A DNA stretch of 64,000 nt. Origin: Reticulitermes speratus (Eukaryota > Arthropoda > Insecta > Blattodea > Rhinotermitidae). The notes below the pieces were generated by a model that did no database searches, was not told where the DNA came from, and was given only the letters and a program-made list of their open reading frames with translations. Location: contig JAJKFL010000042.1 in assembly GCA_021186555.1 (NCBI GenBank), positions 44,238,980 to 44,302,979 of the forward strand. Reading direction: 5' to 3'. Position numbers and translations under genes: made by a program. This document shows, one piece after another, positions 1-11,700 of this stretch (positions within the stretch are counted from its first letter, which is position 1; the number at the start of each line of letters is the position of its first letter).

Positions 1-908
1 TATTTGTTTTAGTTACTGTAGGTGTGACAACCTTTATTTACCATCAAACGGCAAAAAAGTTTTGTAATTCTTTGGCTTTCACACACGAAGTCTGTCGTAT
101 GATAGGCCTACTAATGTGTGTAATGTGGTCTTCCTTTGTACAAATTTTGGTGCAGCGGCGATTCGTACATTTTAAACACAGGGTTAAAACTATGGCCACA
201 GAAGCAGCATCAGTATCACTCAACATTTTTACAGTACTCGTTCTGAGTCACGTGCAAAATGAAACATTTCACAATTATATTGTGTCTTATGTGGAGAAAT
301 ATATTACGGAAAATCGAGCAAGAATATTGACCGTCCAGGGGTCGATTTAGACTGATAACGTAAACAAGCGTGAGATGAATGTGTCACGTAGCACGCATGC
401 ACGAGATGACGTGGCCTCTATGTAATATTTATTGCTAATATCTCAGATAATTTTGAATACCACAGGACAGGTAAATATTGAAATGGATACGAAAGATGTA
501 GTGTGTGATATTATAGACCCTTATCAACCTTAATGAAGATAATTTATTTGGAAATGAATTCTCAAAATGATTTAATTCACTAACACTATGCTTGCTAATA
601 TATATCTATGTTCAGCTGTTGAAGAAATGTTTAGGGACAACTCCAAAATATTCCTTTATATGGAACCTTTATCGCTGTTAACGTACTAAAATAAGTGTAA
701 ATATCTCGGCTCTGCCAGGAACCCAGAGCCTCGAGGAAACATTTCTAACTAACGACAGGAAACATTTAATTAAAATATTGAGACTTCTGTTGATGACAAC
801 CAACGACCAGTTTACAGTGTCACGCGACCAATAAAAAACTGAACACCAAATTATTGCTCAATAAACTTGGGTCAGAGTAATAAAGATCACAGCAGTTAAA
901 AAATACAT
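1..908. other. Gene A intron 6, no feature recognised
   Basis: Should be intronic, since exon 7 of gene A follows at 1843. The stretch GCACGCATGCACGAGATGAC near 390 resembles the intron 6 motif GCATGCACGAGGGAGATGAC of gene B near 17680, supporting this. A 108-codon frame at 24-350 has no family resemblance. Confidence 0.5.
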
Positions 909-1171
909 AGAGTATCAATATTTAACAACCAACTAAATGCAAATTTTATTTAAACTTATCTTATAGTTTTATGAATTTATCTAAAGTCCACTACATATGT
1001 TTCGGTCTGATATCAGACCATCTTTAGGGGTCACGACTATACTTATATATATATATATATATCAGAACGAAGCATACGTAGGGGAATTCACGTTGTATTC
1101 ACCGTGCATCTTGTTAACTAATTAAAAGTTTTATTAGACCAACATGTGCACTATATTCTTATAACCAAGTC

Positions 1172-1229
1172 AATCACCCCTACATACTCGTATGTTTCAG
1201 CCTATAACAGGCCATCTTCAGAGGGTCAA
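1172..1229 (-). ncRNA. Hammerhead motif with 6-bp stem III, left arm of element 1089-1519
   Basis: Minus strand: stem I strand GACCCU, CTGAAGA (complement of 1215-1221), extra U, stem II GGCCU/AGGCU, GAAA (complement of 1195-1198), stem III ACAUAC(GA)GUAUGU, A17 opposite 1181, then GGGGUGA closing stem I. This is the most complete three-stem fold in the window. Confidence 0.75.
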
Positions 1230-1418
1230 AAGTTTTTACATAGACTTTACATGTGTTGTTCAATTTTAAAAAAAGTTAGTATTTAGTATTAGTATTTAGT
1301 TAGTATTAAGGTATTAATAATACCTAAATCCATTGGGAACTAAGATTTATTTTACTTTTATGTGGATGTACTAACTTTTTTAAAATTGAACAACAGATGT
1401 AAAGTCTATGTAAAAAAC

Positions 1419-1472
1419 TTATACCCCTGAAGATGGCCTGTTATAGGCCGAAACGTATGTAGGGGTGATTGA
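1419..1472 (+). ncRNA. Hammerhead motif, right arm of element 1089-1519
   Basis: CTGAAGA 1427-1433, extra U, stem II GGCCU/AGGCC with GUUAU loop, GAAA 1450-1453, minimal stem III AC(GUAU)GU, A17 at 1461, GGG/CCC stem I. It differs from its partner arm by a shortened stem III. Confidence 0.7.
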
Positions 1473-1842
1473 CTTGGTTATAAGAATATAGTGCACATGT
1501 TGGTCTAATAAAACTTTTAATACGTAGGGGAATTTAGATAAATTCATAAACCTATAAAATAGTTTTAAATAAAATATGAAATTAGTTGTTTGTTAAATAT
1601 TGAATAAAAATGCACGGCAAATGTAAGATAAAAATTGTAAGTACATAGAGTTAAGTAGGTAAGTAGGTAGATAGAGTGATACGGAGAATCTGTAAGACTT
1701 AGAATATTCTGATGCTACACATTAGAGCCCGCAAATTTGATTGCCTTGCACAGATGTTTTACAAACACCAGAAAGCCCCCTTTCCCCCTACCCACAAAAA
1801 ATATATATATATATATATTTACACATATTGCAAATTTTTCAG

Positions 1843-4800
1843 TTAGGATGGGAGTTACACCCGATATACAGTGCCGATGGCGATTATCCACCTGTAATGA
1901 AGCAATGGATATCTAAGAAAAGCAAGGAAGAAGGGTACAGCAGGTCTCGACTGCCCAGTTTTACCAAGGAGGAGATCGAGTTGGTGAGAGGTGAGTTTCT
2001 GTTGAGAGCATCTTCGGATATGGCTACCGAAAAGAAATGTATTAGCGAAAGGTAAATCGAAATTTAAACATCGGATGGCATAAAAGATTGTAAGAGGAGA
2101 GCCTGAAATGAAGAGAACTTTCTTGAGAAGCGTGTCATTAGTGGAAAAATACTTCAATATCAAAATTACACAACCAACGTAGGAGTTGGAACGCCTCCGT
2201 CGTCTACACAACTAATGCTACAGGCATAGTGTGTATTCCTCTTATCCTAGCAACAGTACTAAAACCAACGTGACATGAATGGCGCCTCCTATGCTCTGCT
2301 TCCGATACTCAAGGCGGCCAGCGATAAGTTACAACTCACTTCTATCTAGCGGCGGGTTCCGTTTGCCTGCAGCTTTACACGTTCAGTCTTCGTGATACTG
2401 TATAGTGCTTATGAGAGCACAGCGATGATTTACTTTACCTTTCCTTATATCCAGTTCCATATTATAAGCTGTACTTTATCAAGTTTGTTCCAATCCTCAC
2501 ATAATATGCACAACATATCTGTTGTCCCTGCAACCCGAAGTCATATAAGCTTTGTTTTGCAGGGACATGGGACTACCTGGCTTTGAACACCTACACCACA
2601 TTCTTCGTTCGCCAGAGTGACGAAGACAGTGTGTTTCTCTCCGATACAGGTGTTGTTAGTATTCCGAATGATAAGTATGCCACGGCAGCTTCAGAATGGC
2701 TGCAGGTAAGCAGGCAAGGAACCGCTAAACCTGTATGTGTTCTACTAGTGTTTTTACGAGTCTTGAATTTCAGTTTCATTGTAATTATTGCTATTATTAT
2801 TTTGTGTTCTGTTTATTTTGACAACGATATTTTACATTCAGTTTCCTAGACGGCATTCTGTGAAACGAAATTACACCTTACGTGTCGGCAATACTTGAAG
2901 GAAGAATGTTTGTGTTTTCAAAATGAAACGCCCTGTATTTATTTAATTGCACTAATTTTACGTGTATTTAATTGGATTTACTGGTGATGTTAAGCATTAT
3001 AAATTTTATGAGAAGTACAGAATTATCCAGGGAGTGTCTTCGTTGGACTTTGACTCCGAAATAAGCAATTTGGTAGTCGGAAAAATTTCTCTTATCATCA
3101 TTGTATAATAATAATAATCATCTCATCACCATCAATCTACATGCATTTGAGAGAGTCATTAAGACAGTAATTGTTTTAATATATGTGATATTTTAGTAAC
3201 TCCATCGTCCGTTGTATTTTTACATCAGATATTCCAGTACAATACAGCTAATACATATCCCAATTTTCCTTTCGTTTTTAATGTGAAGAGGGTTCAAGGC
3301 AGCTGAAGCGGAAATAATTTTATCCCTTACTGTAATCTTCTGGTGTAGCTATTACGACCGATGTATTATTCAAGGGGTGTACAAACGTGTGCAATGTAAA
3401 ACCTTCCGAAACATTGGTGTCGAACTGCCAGGCAAGACGGTGGAATAACCTATGTATATTTTTATCCCCGGAAAAATGTCAGATGCTACTTTCAGCTTAC
3501 TCTTATGCCATTTGAAGGTAGGTAGCTACAAGAATAATTATGTGTTAATGATTCCTGCTGGCTAATGCTAATTTTGCTGCAACGCACTTGAATGTAATAT
3601 CAAGCAAGCAATTTGTTAGAAAAATGAATGTCATTACAACTTTTGCACTGCGACTGCCTGAAGTTACGGTTTTCTGGTTGTTATGATGAAACGTTATTTG
3701 CAGGTTGTACCGTGGGGCATCAGAAAGCTACTCAACTGGATAGCTAAGGAGTACAACAATCCACCTGTCTTGATAACAGAGAATGGATTCTCTGACCATG
3801 GAGAACTTAATGACACAGACAGAATTAACTTCTACATTGTAAGTTGTAGTGTTTTCTGATTTATCTTTTGGATATACCAGTTTGTGTATTAGAAATAATA
3901 TACACATCGTGATTTCAGGTTTCCACCGCGAAGTTGTTGGGATCTGCGTTCTTCTGGGATATTACGCAGCGTCGAGTGGTAATCTTTTACCGAATTTTCG
4001 GGACATCATGTCGGTCCCATCTTCAATGATCAAGAAATACTTTCGTTCTTGTACTTCTTGACCCTTGAACATGGGACGGACACGTTGTACCGAAAGGTCG
4101 GTAAACTATTACCACTCGACGCTGCGTAATATCCCAGAAGAGCACAGACCTAATATACAGATAGCACTCACCAATATATTTATAACAAACCGGGGATTTA
4201 ATCTACAATTTTTATTTAATTTTTTATTTTGCAAATAGATGTTTTATGACTTTACTTTATATGGTGTACGAAATAAACCACGGAAGCAAGTTTTAAGTGT
4301 CGCTGCTATTGTGACTTCTAACGTTGTCACAGCTCTGTTGCTGAAAATGCATGCCTTCGTTAGTGTGAATATGTGTCTTTGGGAATGTTGTGTGTGACGT
4401 GTCTAGGAAATGTAATGACTTCACCTTCTTTTTCAATGAATCCAAGGAAAATAGCCGCTCAAGACAATTAGTTGACGTGCCTTGACGTGTCAAACTATCC
4501 CGTGAATAGCTTCTGCCTGAAGGTTTCTTGAGCCGTTGTCGAATGTTACCAATCGTGGTAACACAAAACGAAACGCTGAGTTAGGCCTAGTACATAATTT
4601 GCGGGCCAGGGAACCTTACATACGGAAGGTTCGCGAAATTGCGAAAAGCAATCTGTCTGTCTGTTGGTCCGTCCGCATGGAACAACTCGGCTTCCACTTG
4701 ACGGATGTTCATTAAATTTTATGATTGTGTACTCTCCGAAAATCTGTAAAAATTCAAATTTGATTAAAATTTGACAAAAATGACGGATAATTTGCATACG

Positions 4801-5813
4801 TACGTTTCTGATAATATCTCGCTGAATTCTTCTGAGAATGAGAAATGTTTCAGATAAAAGTTGCAGAGAAAATTAAAACACATTTTATGACCAGTAACTT
4901 TTTTCCAAAAATCGCGCTGTTTATGAGATAATTTGAAATAATATTGCAGAGCCGGGCAGGACACAGGTGGAAATATAACAAGCCGCATGTGTTTCGCATG
5001 CTGGGTAATTAAAGCAAGAATACAGGCACACACTCAAAATATTTGACACTTAATGCTTTGCCACATTAAAAAATTGTTATGCCAAAGAGCCTCAATATTA
5101 CGTTTATACTTATCTTGCCTGTCTTGTATTTAGCTTCAGAAGGAGCGAATGGCAATTATGTTTGACGAACATTGAACGGACAGCAGATACCCTAAACGTC
5201 AGTGTCCCACAATGTCTTGGTTATGCAAATATCTGTGTTCTTTAGGAATTTATCCTTTTGGTGTCCCTGGGACTTTCTTTACGTTTTTAAATAAACCAAA
5301 TAATTTTCAATGTAATTTTTGGGAGTCTTCCCATATAGACACCTGAGTAGCACCGCTGCGAGCTGAATGAACTGTTTCTTGCAGACGTACTTGTGCGAAT
5401 TACTGAAGGCTACTAAGGAGAATGGATGCAATGTGATCGGTTATACGGCGTGGAGTCTGATGGACAACTATGAATGGAGGTCTGGTTATACGTAAGTACA
5501 ATTTGTTTGTTATGTTTCCCTACTAAAACTGAATTTGATATGATTCTGACATTCACCCAGTAACACACTGTCTATATAAATCAGATATATTAGCAATATT
5601 TTCACAATGTCTTTGCAAGAGACACTTATATAAAGTTTTCTGACCGTCTTATCAATATTGTTCTGTTCCAGTGAGAAATTTGGCCTGTTTCATGTCGATT
5701 TCAATGACCCTGATCGTAAACGGACAGCTAAGAAGTCAGCAAGAGTCTTCTCCCAGATAATTAAAAGCAACACGATTCCTGTAGAATTTCTGGGTGTCGA
5801 GAGTCCTCAGTGA
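1843..5813 (+). CDS. GH1 beta-glucosidase / myrosinase-like gene A, 3' part (exons 7-11)
   Basis: C-terminal half of a retaining GH1 beta-glycosidase; the 5' exons lie upstream of the window. By comparison with gene B the exons are 1843-1990, 2563-2705, 3704-3838, 5385-5491 and 5672-5813 (TGA 5811-5813). All have AG acceptors and GT donors, and lengths 148, 143, 135, 107 and 142 keep the frame. Motifs: HPIYS..GDYPPVMK and [12 protein letters not shown] (exon 7), WDYLALNTYTT (exon 8; the family usually has NHYT, but Asn and Tyr are kept), nucleophile Glu in VLITENG (exon 9), aglycone/glucose-binding SLMDNYEW (exon 10). The C-terminus follows the [15 protein letters not shown] pattern shared with B and C. 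No lesion is visible. Intron 9 (3839-5384) holds a palindromic MITE and a repeat shared with gene D intron 1. Family assignment is secure; the substrate is not. Confidence 0.9.
3940..4150. repeat. Palindromic MITE-like repeat in gene A intron 9
   Basis: Arms TCTGGGATATTACGCAGCGT and the complement ACGCTGCGTAATATCCCAGA flank inner GTCGAGTGGTAAT/ATTACCACTCGAC blocks. The inner right arm has a hammerhead-like order, TTGAACA ... GGGAC ... GTACC-GAAA, too degenerate to be active. One of five members here. Confidence 0.65.
4560..5040. repeat. Unclassified interspersed repeat in gene A intron 9 (second copy 58140-58860)
   Basis: Shares GATAATATCTCG, TTCAGATAAAAGTTG, CAGTAACTTTTTTCC and GTTTATGAGATAAT blocks with gene D intron 1, where a SINE splits the copy. 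No coding capacity; class unknown. Confidence 0.55.
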
Positions 5814-6301
5814 AGCTGTGAGACAGTTGGCAGCTCTGAATTCAACACATTAATTTGTGTGGACATTTGTAGATCTCCTGAACTGATGGTGATTGTACCT
5901 TCGACATGTCAGGAGGTCACTGTTTGTTATATTGTATTTCCTTCACGCTTTATTGGTGGTTATATAACTATAAGGTAACTATAATTAAATAGTTAAAGTG
6001 TTGCATATTTTGTTTATCTGTGTCTAAATATTTGTTATATACAAACAGTATAAACGTGTCAGGTAAATTTAGAGCCCTAATAATTTTGTAAAATATTCTA
6101 CGTGTTCGGATCTTAAATGAACCATCTACAGGGACGTTACAGTTTTGAGGGGTAAGTGAAGCACCGAATAACTGTACTTGTAAGTGCAGATGCTTAATTT
6201 AAAACCGAAAAATTTTGGAGCATGTCAACTACTATGTATCTGTATTTACCTGATACATGTATTTTGTTGTTGGTCAACAAATATTTAATAATTACGTAAC
6301 T

Positions 6302-6760
6302 AACTAACTAACTCCAAGGAACAAAGTCCTTCTTGAGAAGCTAACAGGTCGTCAGCTAGTCAAGAAATTCCCCGCGTTTTATGGAACCCGTAGGTTCATT
6401 ACCACACTCACAACAGCCCGCCACCTGTCCCTATCCTGAGTCATATCAATCCAGTCCATGCCCCCTATCCCACTTCTTGAATATCCATTTTAATATTAAC
6501 CTCCCATCTACGCCTGGGTCTTCCAAGTGGTCTCCTTCCCTCAGGTCTCCCCACCAAAACCCTGTATGCACCTCTCCCCTCACCCATACGTGCTACATGC
6601 CCAGCCCAACTCATTCTTCTCGATTTGATCACCCGAATAATATTTGTTGATGAGTACAGATCATTAAGTTCTTCGTTATGTAGTCTTCTCCACTCCCCTG
6701 TTACCCCGTCCCTCTTAGGCCCAAATATCCTCCTCAGCACCCTATTCTCGAACACCCTCA
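6302..6760 (-). mobile_element. LINE 3' end (RTE-like reverse-transcriptase tail)
   Basis: Minus-strand frame 6465-6755 reads [33 protein letters not shown] and [16 protein letters not shown], the usual C-terminal tail of RTE-type LINE polymerases; after a frameshift it continues as a QDRDRWRAVV-like stretch. The 3' sequence ends near 6302 beside CTAA repeats. An almost identical end is at 62835-62957. It lies between genes A and B. Confidence 0.8.
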
Positions 6761-6834
6761 GCCTATGTTCATCCCTCAGTAATAATTACATACTTATGGT
6801 AAAGTGAATTATTTGGATATCTGACATATATATG

Positions 6835-6865
<31 letters not shown>

Positions 6866-7124
6866 CTTTGATGTGTGTTCCGATGAAATAAAATTAGCTA
6901 CTTCTAAATGCTTCGGTTCTGAATTTATAAAGTTAGATTCATGTATTGCAGATATAAAAGTACACATTTAACAGCAGGCGTGGTATGATGTGAAATTGCC
7001 ACATACATTAGGAAGAAGATTTAAAATAACGGCACCGCTTGTGAAACGTTTGTATAGTTGTAGGATAACCGAATGTGGAGCTTAATTAAACTACGTATGA
7101 CCTTCATTTCAGGCTTCGGACGCG

Positions 7125-7400
7125 ATGTTGATGAGATCTGCGCTCTTCTGTGATATTACGCGGCATAGTGTCGTAGTTATTTACCGACGTTTCGGGACAA
7201 AGTATGGGTCCCATCTTCACGGGTCAAGAGTCCTTGACCAGTGAAGATGGGACCCATACGTTGTCCCGAAACGTCCAATAAACAATTACAACACGACTCG
7301 TGGCCCGTGAAGCTGGGATCGATACGTTGTCCCGAAACGTCGGTAAACAATTATCACACGACGCCGCGTAATATCCCAGAAGAGCGCAGATCTCAACGTA
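7125..7400. repeat. Palindromic MITE-like repeat with duplicated right arm, between genes A and B
   Basis: Same family as 3940-4150. The right half contains two tandem GTGAAG ... TTGTCCCGAAACGTC units (near 7239-7280 and 7305-7345), giving an asymmetric 1:2 palindrome. Ends TCTTCTGTGATATTACGC and GCGTAATATCCCAGAAGA. Confidence 0.65.
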
Positions 7401-7599
7401 TGACCTCCTGAACTGAATTTGTATAGCCCAGTTTAGGGTAGATATTTGGTCTATTGTGAACAGGACACAAAAACTTCAGTTTCTTTGAAACTCCTAGAAT
7501 TTGTTTAACTGCTGAGTGACTAGGGGGTGGCGGGAGTTGCCGGCCATGTCCTATCTTTAATTGTACTTTTGAATTTTGCTTCCCCCCCCCCCCCCCAAT

Positions 7600-7852
7600 G
7601 GCGCAACAGCCTCCCGTGGGCCAGCAGGGCCTCCTCATTATCAAATCTTCACGATCACACTCAGTTAGAAACGCCACACTCGTTAGGGCTCCCCTGGACG
7701 ATAGATCGGATCGTCGCAGAGACCTCTACCTGATAGCACACAACACTCACAACAGACAGACATCCGTGCCCCCGGCGGGATTCGAACCCACAATCCCAGT
7801 AAGAGAGCGGCCGCAGACCCACGCCTTCGACAGCGCGGCCACTGGGATTAGC
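7600..7852 (-). mobile_element. tRNA-derived SINE (family 2) between genes A and B
   Basis: Minus-strand element with B-box complement GGGATTCGAACCCACAATCC and head complement GCGCGGCCACTGGGAT. The other end has CAGGGCCTCCTCATTATC. Adjacent to a C15 homopolymer at 7581-7597. Confidence 0.7.
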
Positions 7853-8059
7853 GGAATTTTTCTTACAACTGAAAATATTTAAGAAGAACCCCAAACTAGC
7901 CGATAAATGTAATCACGCCTGTTTCAGTCGAATTGCTGACTTGTTGTGGGCAGCCCCGCCTGGCGTGCTGATTTCAGTCGCGTGTACCTGTCTTACACGC
8001 GCCCCCCTCCCTGTCACATAACGCAGTTCTGAAGGGTTTTCACCAATCACGAGAAACGG

Positions 8060-8731
8060 AACAAGGTTTGTTACTAGCTGTTATCTATGCAGAGATTTCC
8101 GAAGAAGTGTCACATTTCTCATGTTTGTAATTTAGAGTTCTGTTTGGTCGTAACGTATCCCCTCGCATATGTAAAGTATAAGCATTGCTCCATTCAAAAT
8201 CAGTACGTACTGTGTACTGGCTTATGTAACGAGATCCTGCTGGAGGCATTGATGTCTGTCTCTTGTGAGTGTTGTGTGTTGTCAGGCACAGGTCTCTGCG
8301 TCTGGCTGATCGCTCGTCCAGAGGAGTCCTACCGAGTGTGGTGTGTGACCAGGTGCAACAATAACCCACTGAACCTACAATGAGTAGGTAGACAGAGGCC
8401 ACAGAGTGAGAGAAACGTGCAGGATTGTTAATGTTTGAATCGCAGCAAATCATTTACTAGACACATAATAGAAGGTAAAACGTTTTGCCTTGGACATCCC
8501 GCTGTGCTGTATATATTACAAGTTATTTATCGTTATAAGCTAAAAAAGCATTTATCTACTTGTGTAACTGGTGTGAGAGGTATGATGTAAACAGTTACAT
8601 AGCCTGAAAGTCACTGCTCATAAATACACGCGTACAGCTGGAGAGCGCATTGCCATCTAGCGGCAGGCAGCGAAACACTTGACAGTCAACGTCAATTCAC
8701 CAACAGATATAGGCCTACCACCACAGGAGAA
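8060..8731 (+). promoter_or_regulatory. Putative 5' flank of gene B
   Basis: About 670 bp upstream of the ATG, duplicated at 29390-30354 before gene C. It contains a 5'-truncated SINE (8220-8400). The last 150 bp are strongly conserved between copies, including a GCCATCTAGCGGCAGGCAG block near 8650. A weak TATA-like ATAAATA near 8620 is not kept in copy 2. A CACAG before GAGAAATG could be a splice acceptor for an untranslated exon; neither reading is proven. Confidence 0.3.
8220..8400 (+). mobile_element. 5'-truncated SINE (family 2) before gene B (29545-29735 before gene C)
   Basis: Starts at the remnant of the B box (GAGATCCTGCTGGAGGCA) and keeps the family body GATGTCTGTCTCTTGTGAG to CAACAATAACCCACTG. 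Present at the same place before both genes, 330-800 bp from the ATG. Confidence 0.65.
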
Positions 8732-11700
8732 ATGTCTGCCATGAAGTTTCCTCCTGGATTTCTATTTGGAACCTCAACATCAGCTTATCAGATAGAAGGC
8801 GCTTGGAACGAAGACGGTGAGTGAACTTCTTTTGATACTTACAGACGTATTATAGGTTATTCAACTTGTTTACTGCAAGGCGGAAGGGAAAGCTCGCAGA
8901 TTATTTTCATTGAGTCTTAGATCCTGCACACATGACGCATTTGCTCTTTTCATCTTCCGCTCTTCCCTTCCTCCCCTTCCTTGAATATATATCAGGGGTG
9001 ACCAAAGAGCTGTCTCGCCCAAGTCTCTGGTGTGCCTCACGCATTTTGCCTGTAAATAATAATAATTCAGTTCAATTCAATTCATTGGGTATTTATTAAC
9101 GTGCAGCTTAACAGCACAAGTGCCAATTACAAAGCCAGCACAAAAGCACAAATAAAGCACAAAACGGTACAAATACACAAGACAAAACACTAAAGAAACA
9201 AAAAAATATGTAATAAAACAATATAAAATAAGTACTGAGGCAGAAATCCAATACCTGACAGAACATAGATGACTTGATATAAAAATGTCGCAGTGACCGA
9301 AACTACAGCGTCCAGTTCAATATTTACATCAATAACAAGTCATTAACCAAAACAGACCTACCATTGCATATACAAGTACCCTACTGATGACATTAGACGC
9401 CGAAGTGCATCTAGCGGAAGGGCAGTTGCGACGGTTTAAGTCAACATGAAACAGAAAAAATCTCCGAAATTTCGATGCGGCACACGAAGGCCGACAGTTT
9501 CGAAAAGGGTAGGGCAAGTTTTTGAACCATTGTAAATATTAAGTAAAAAAAGGGCGTCTAAGTTGCACCTACGATCACTTAAAGCATGAAATTTCAAGTA
9601 ATTTAAAACATTAGCATAATTGTAGGGTAAGTGCCTGAAAAAACGACGATGACGAAACTTGCGCTGGATGCGTTCAAGCTTACTGGCATCAGTAGAAGTA
9701 ATGGAATTACACGCAACAGAGGCATATTGTAATTTAAGCCTAACTAATGTGCAATATAGCATCAAGAGGCTCTGCAGAGAGGAAAAGGAAAAATTACTGA
9801 CCTAATTAATCCCAGCAAACCTAATTGTTTAAGAGAAAATATAATCCACATGATTGTGAAAGTGCAGCTTGGAGTCAATTTGCACTCCCAGATCTTTGAT
9901 GCATTCAGTTCGAGTAATCAAGGATTCACATAATTTGTAATGAAAGAGGAGCAAGTTAGTTTTCCTAGAAAAGGAGATAACTCTAGTCTTGTTGATGTCG
10001 AGATTCATAAAATTAGAGATGCACCATCTACGAACACAATTTATATCAGTCTGTAGTAACAGACTGTCACGACGGGACTTTACTTCAACAAAAATTTTGA
10101 TGTCATCCGCAAAGAGAATGCAATTTGAAACACTTGACCACACCACACAGGTCGTTGATAAAAATGTTATACTTTTAAGATATTCTTTTAATCACAGCTT
10201 TTGAAACCCACATGTTTTACGTTAGCTGCAAGAATACTGTAAAATTATATGAATTACTTTTGCAATCTATTAGGTTTTAGTAAGTTACAAGTCTTGGTGA
10301 ATATCTCTCTGAGGACGGCGTGACGCCGAAACATGTAACAGCGATATAAGATTGTGTTTGTATATATAAATATGCAATTCTTGTTGTCGTGAATGAACAA
10401 TTTATTTTCCCATGTCTCCTTCGGGTGAATTTAAATTTACTTTCCAGATATTTATATACTTATGTATCATTATGAATTTCCTAATCAGCAGGTTGTAATT
10501 CAGAACAGTTCCCCAAGGACCTACTGGTCCAGGGGAAGCAAGTTCCGCCAATGGATTCTCCAGTATTTTTTATATTATATTAACTGGCAAGTGTAGGAAG
10601 TCTGAGTTTGCTAAACGGACTATAAACCTGACCAAACAACTCCACCCCAGGGCCGAAATTTTTGGCAAGTTAAGGTGAAGTTATCCCTGTAAAAGCCATA
10701 AGGGCCTATGGAGAGTGGTTGTACCGGAACTAGCCTCAAGTAAGTGGTCAAATTCGCACTCAGGCCTCTTTACCCCCTGGGAAAGAACCCTCGGTACGCA
10801 TTAATTAGGAGGGTTGGTGGGCCCCAGAGAAGGTTTGGAGATAAAACTTTTGCCTCTGCAGGTAATCGGACATCCGACCTGGTAAGTTTATCCTCTAGCC
10901 TAGTCACTATACTGAATAATTTAGCCTGACTCTGCCGACGTTTATGAAAGAGTGGCGCTGTACCTCCACTCCCTCAATTCATTATAAGGTAGCTTTACAC
11001 TTACACGGCTGGCTGGGTCTTTACACTGAACTGTGATCCACAGGCAAGGGTGAGAGTATATGGGACAGACTGACACACGATCATCCGGAGGTCATCAAAG
11101 ATAAATCAACTGGAGATGTTGCCTGTAATTCCTATCATCTGTATAAGGAAGACGTCCGAATGCTAAAGGAGTTAGGGGTAAGAATAAGTTGGCATTAGAA
11201 AGTATCGTCTTATTTTCTGGTATGTTTAAAAAAGATTTGGACAAATATGGTCCCTTCTTTACAGGCCGTTATGGTGGAGGTGGCAAGTGATTCTGAAACG
11301 TGTACCTTGTCCTTATTCAGTACTGAATTAACCAAATATCCTACAATTATTCGTGTCCTAAGTTTTGACGTAAGCTTTTTTTATGCTAGCTTCTGCATCG
11401 TCCACAGCGTCGTTTGTTCTAGTACGTGGGTAGCTGCAACGTGTATGGTAGTTATATACAATCAACTGATTAACGTTTGAAATTGTACAGTGCTTTTGTA
11501 CAAAGTGAATTTAAAATTTTGTTGAGTTACGTATATACCGTAACATTAGATTTTAAAATAAAAAAATTAACATTTATAATTAATTATTGTTTTACTCTAG
11601 AGGTAACAGTTTCAATTTCAATCTTCTTTTTGAGGCGATTTCAAAATTACTTGTCAGGAATTTTATTTTTTTGGTAAATTCTGCCTTTCATGGGTTATTT

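Larger units (their letters stand above)
1089..1519. mobile_element. Palindromic twin-hammerhead element inserted in an older palindrome
   Basis: 431 bp between perfect 15-bp direct repeats ATACGTAGGGGAATT (1074-1088 and 1520-1534). Arms such as AAAGTTTTATTAGACCAACA near 1125 are repeated inverted near 1500; the centre is around 1310-1340. The left end reads CACGTTGTATTCACCGTGCA directly beside the target repeat. No ORF. Confidence 0.8.
909..1603. mobile_element. Older palindromic hammerhead-type element (outer), split by a younger one
   Basis: Left arm about 909-1030 (AATATTTAACAACCAACTAA ...) pairs with right arm about 1525-1603 (... TTTGTTAAATATTG). The left arm carries a hammerhead-like motif on the minus strand near 994-1030 with perfect stem II (GGUCUG/CAGACC) but CTAAAGA in place of CTGAAGA, a G5 change expected to abolish cleavage. 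It is interrupted by the element 1089-1519. Lies in gene A intron 6, which runs from before the window to 1842. Confidence 0.65.

Noticed and set aside
24-350. 108-codon frame as a gene
   Set aside because: No family resemblance; it lies in an intron of gene A and is overlapped by another open frame on the opposite strand.
11247-11480. 77-codon frame repeated at 36792-37025
   Set aside because: Intron 2 sequence conserved only through the duplication; no recognisable domain.
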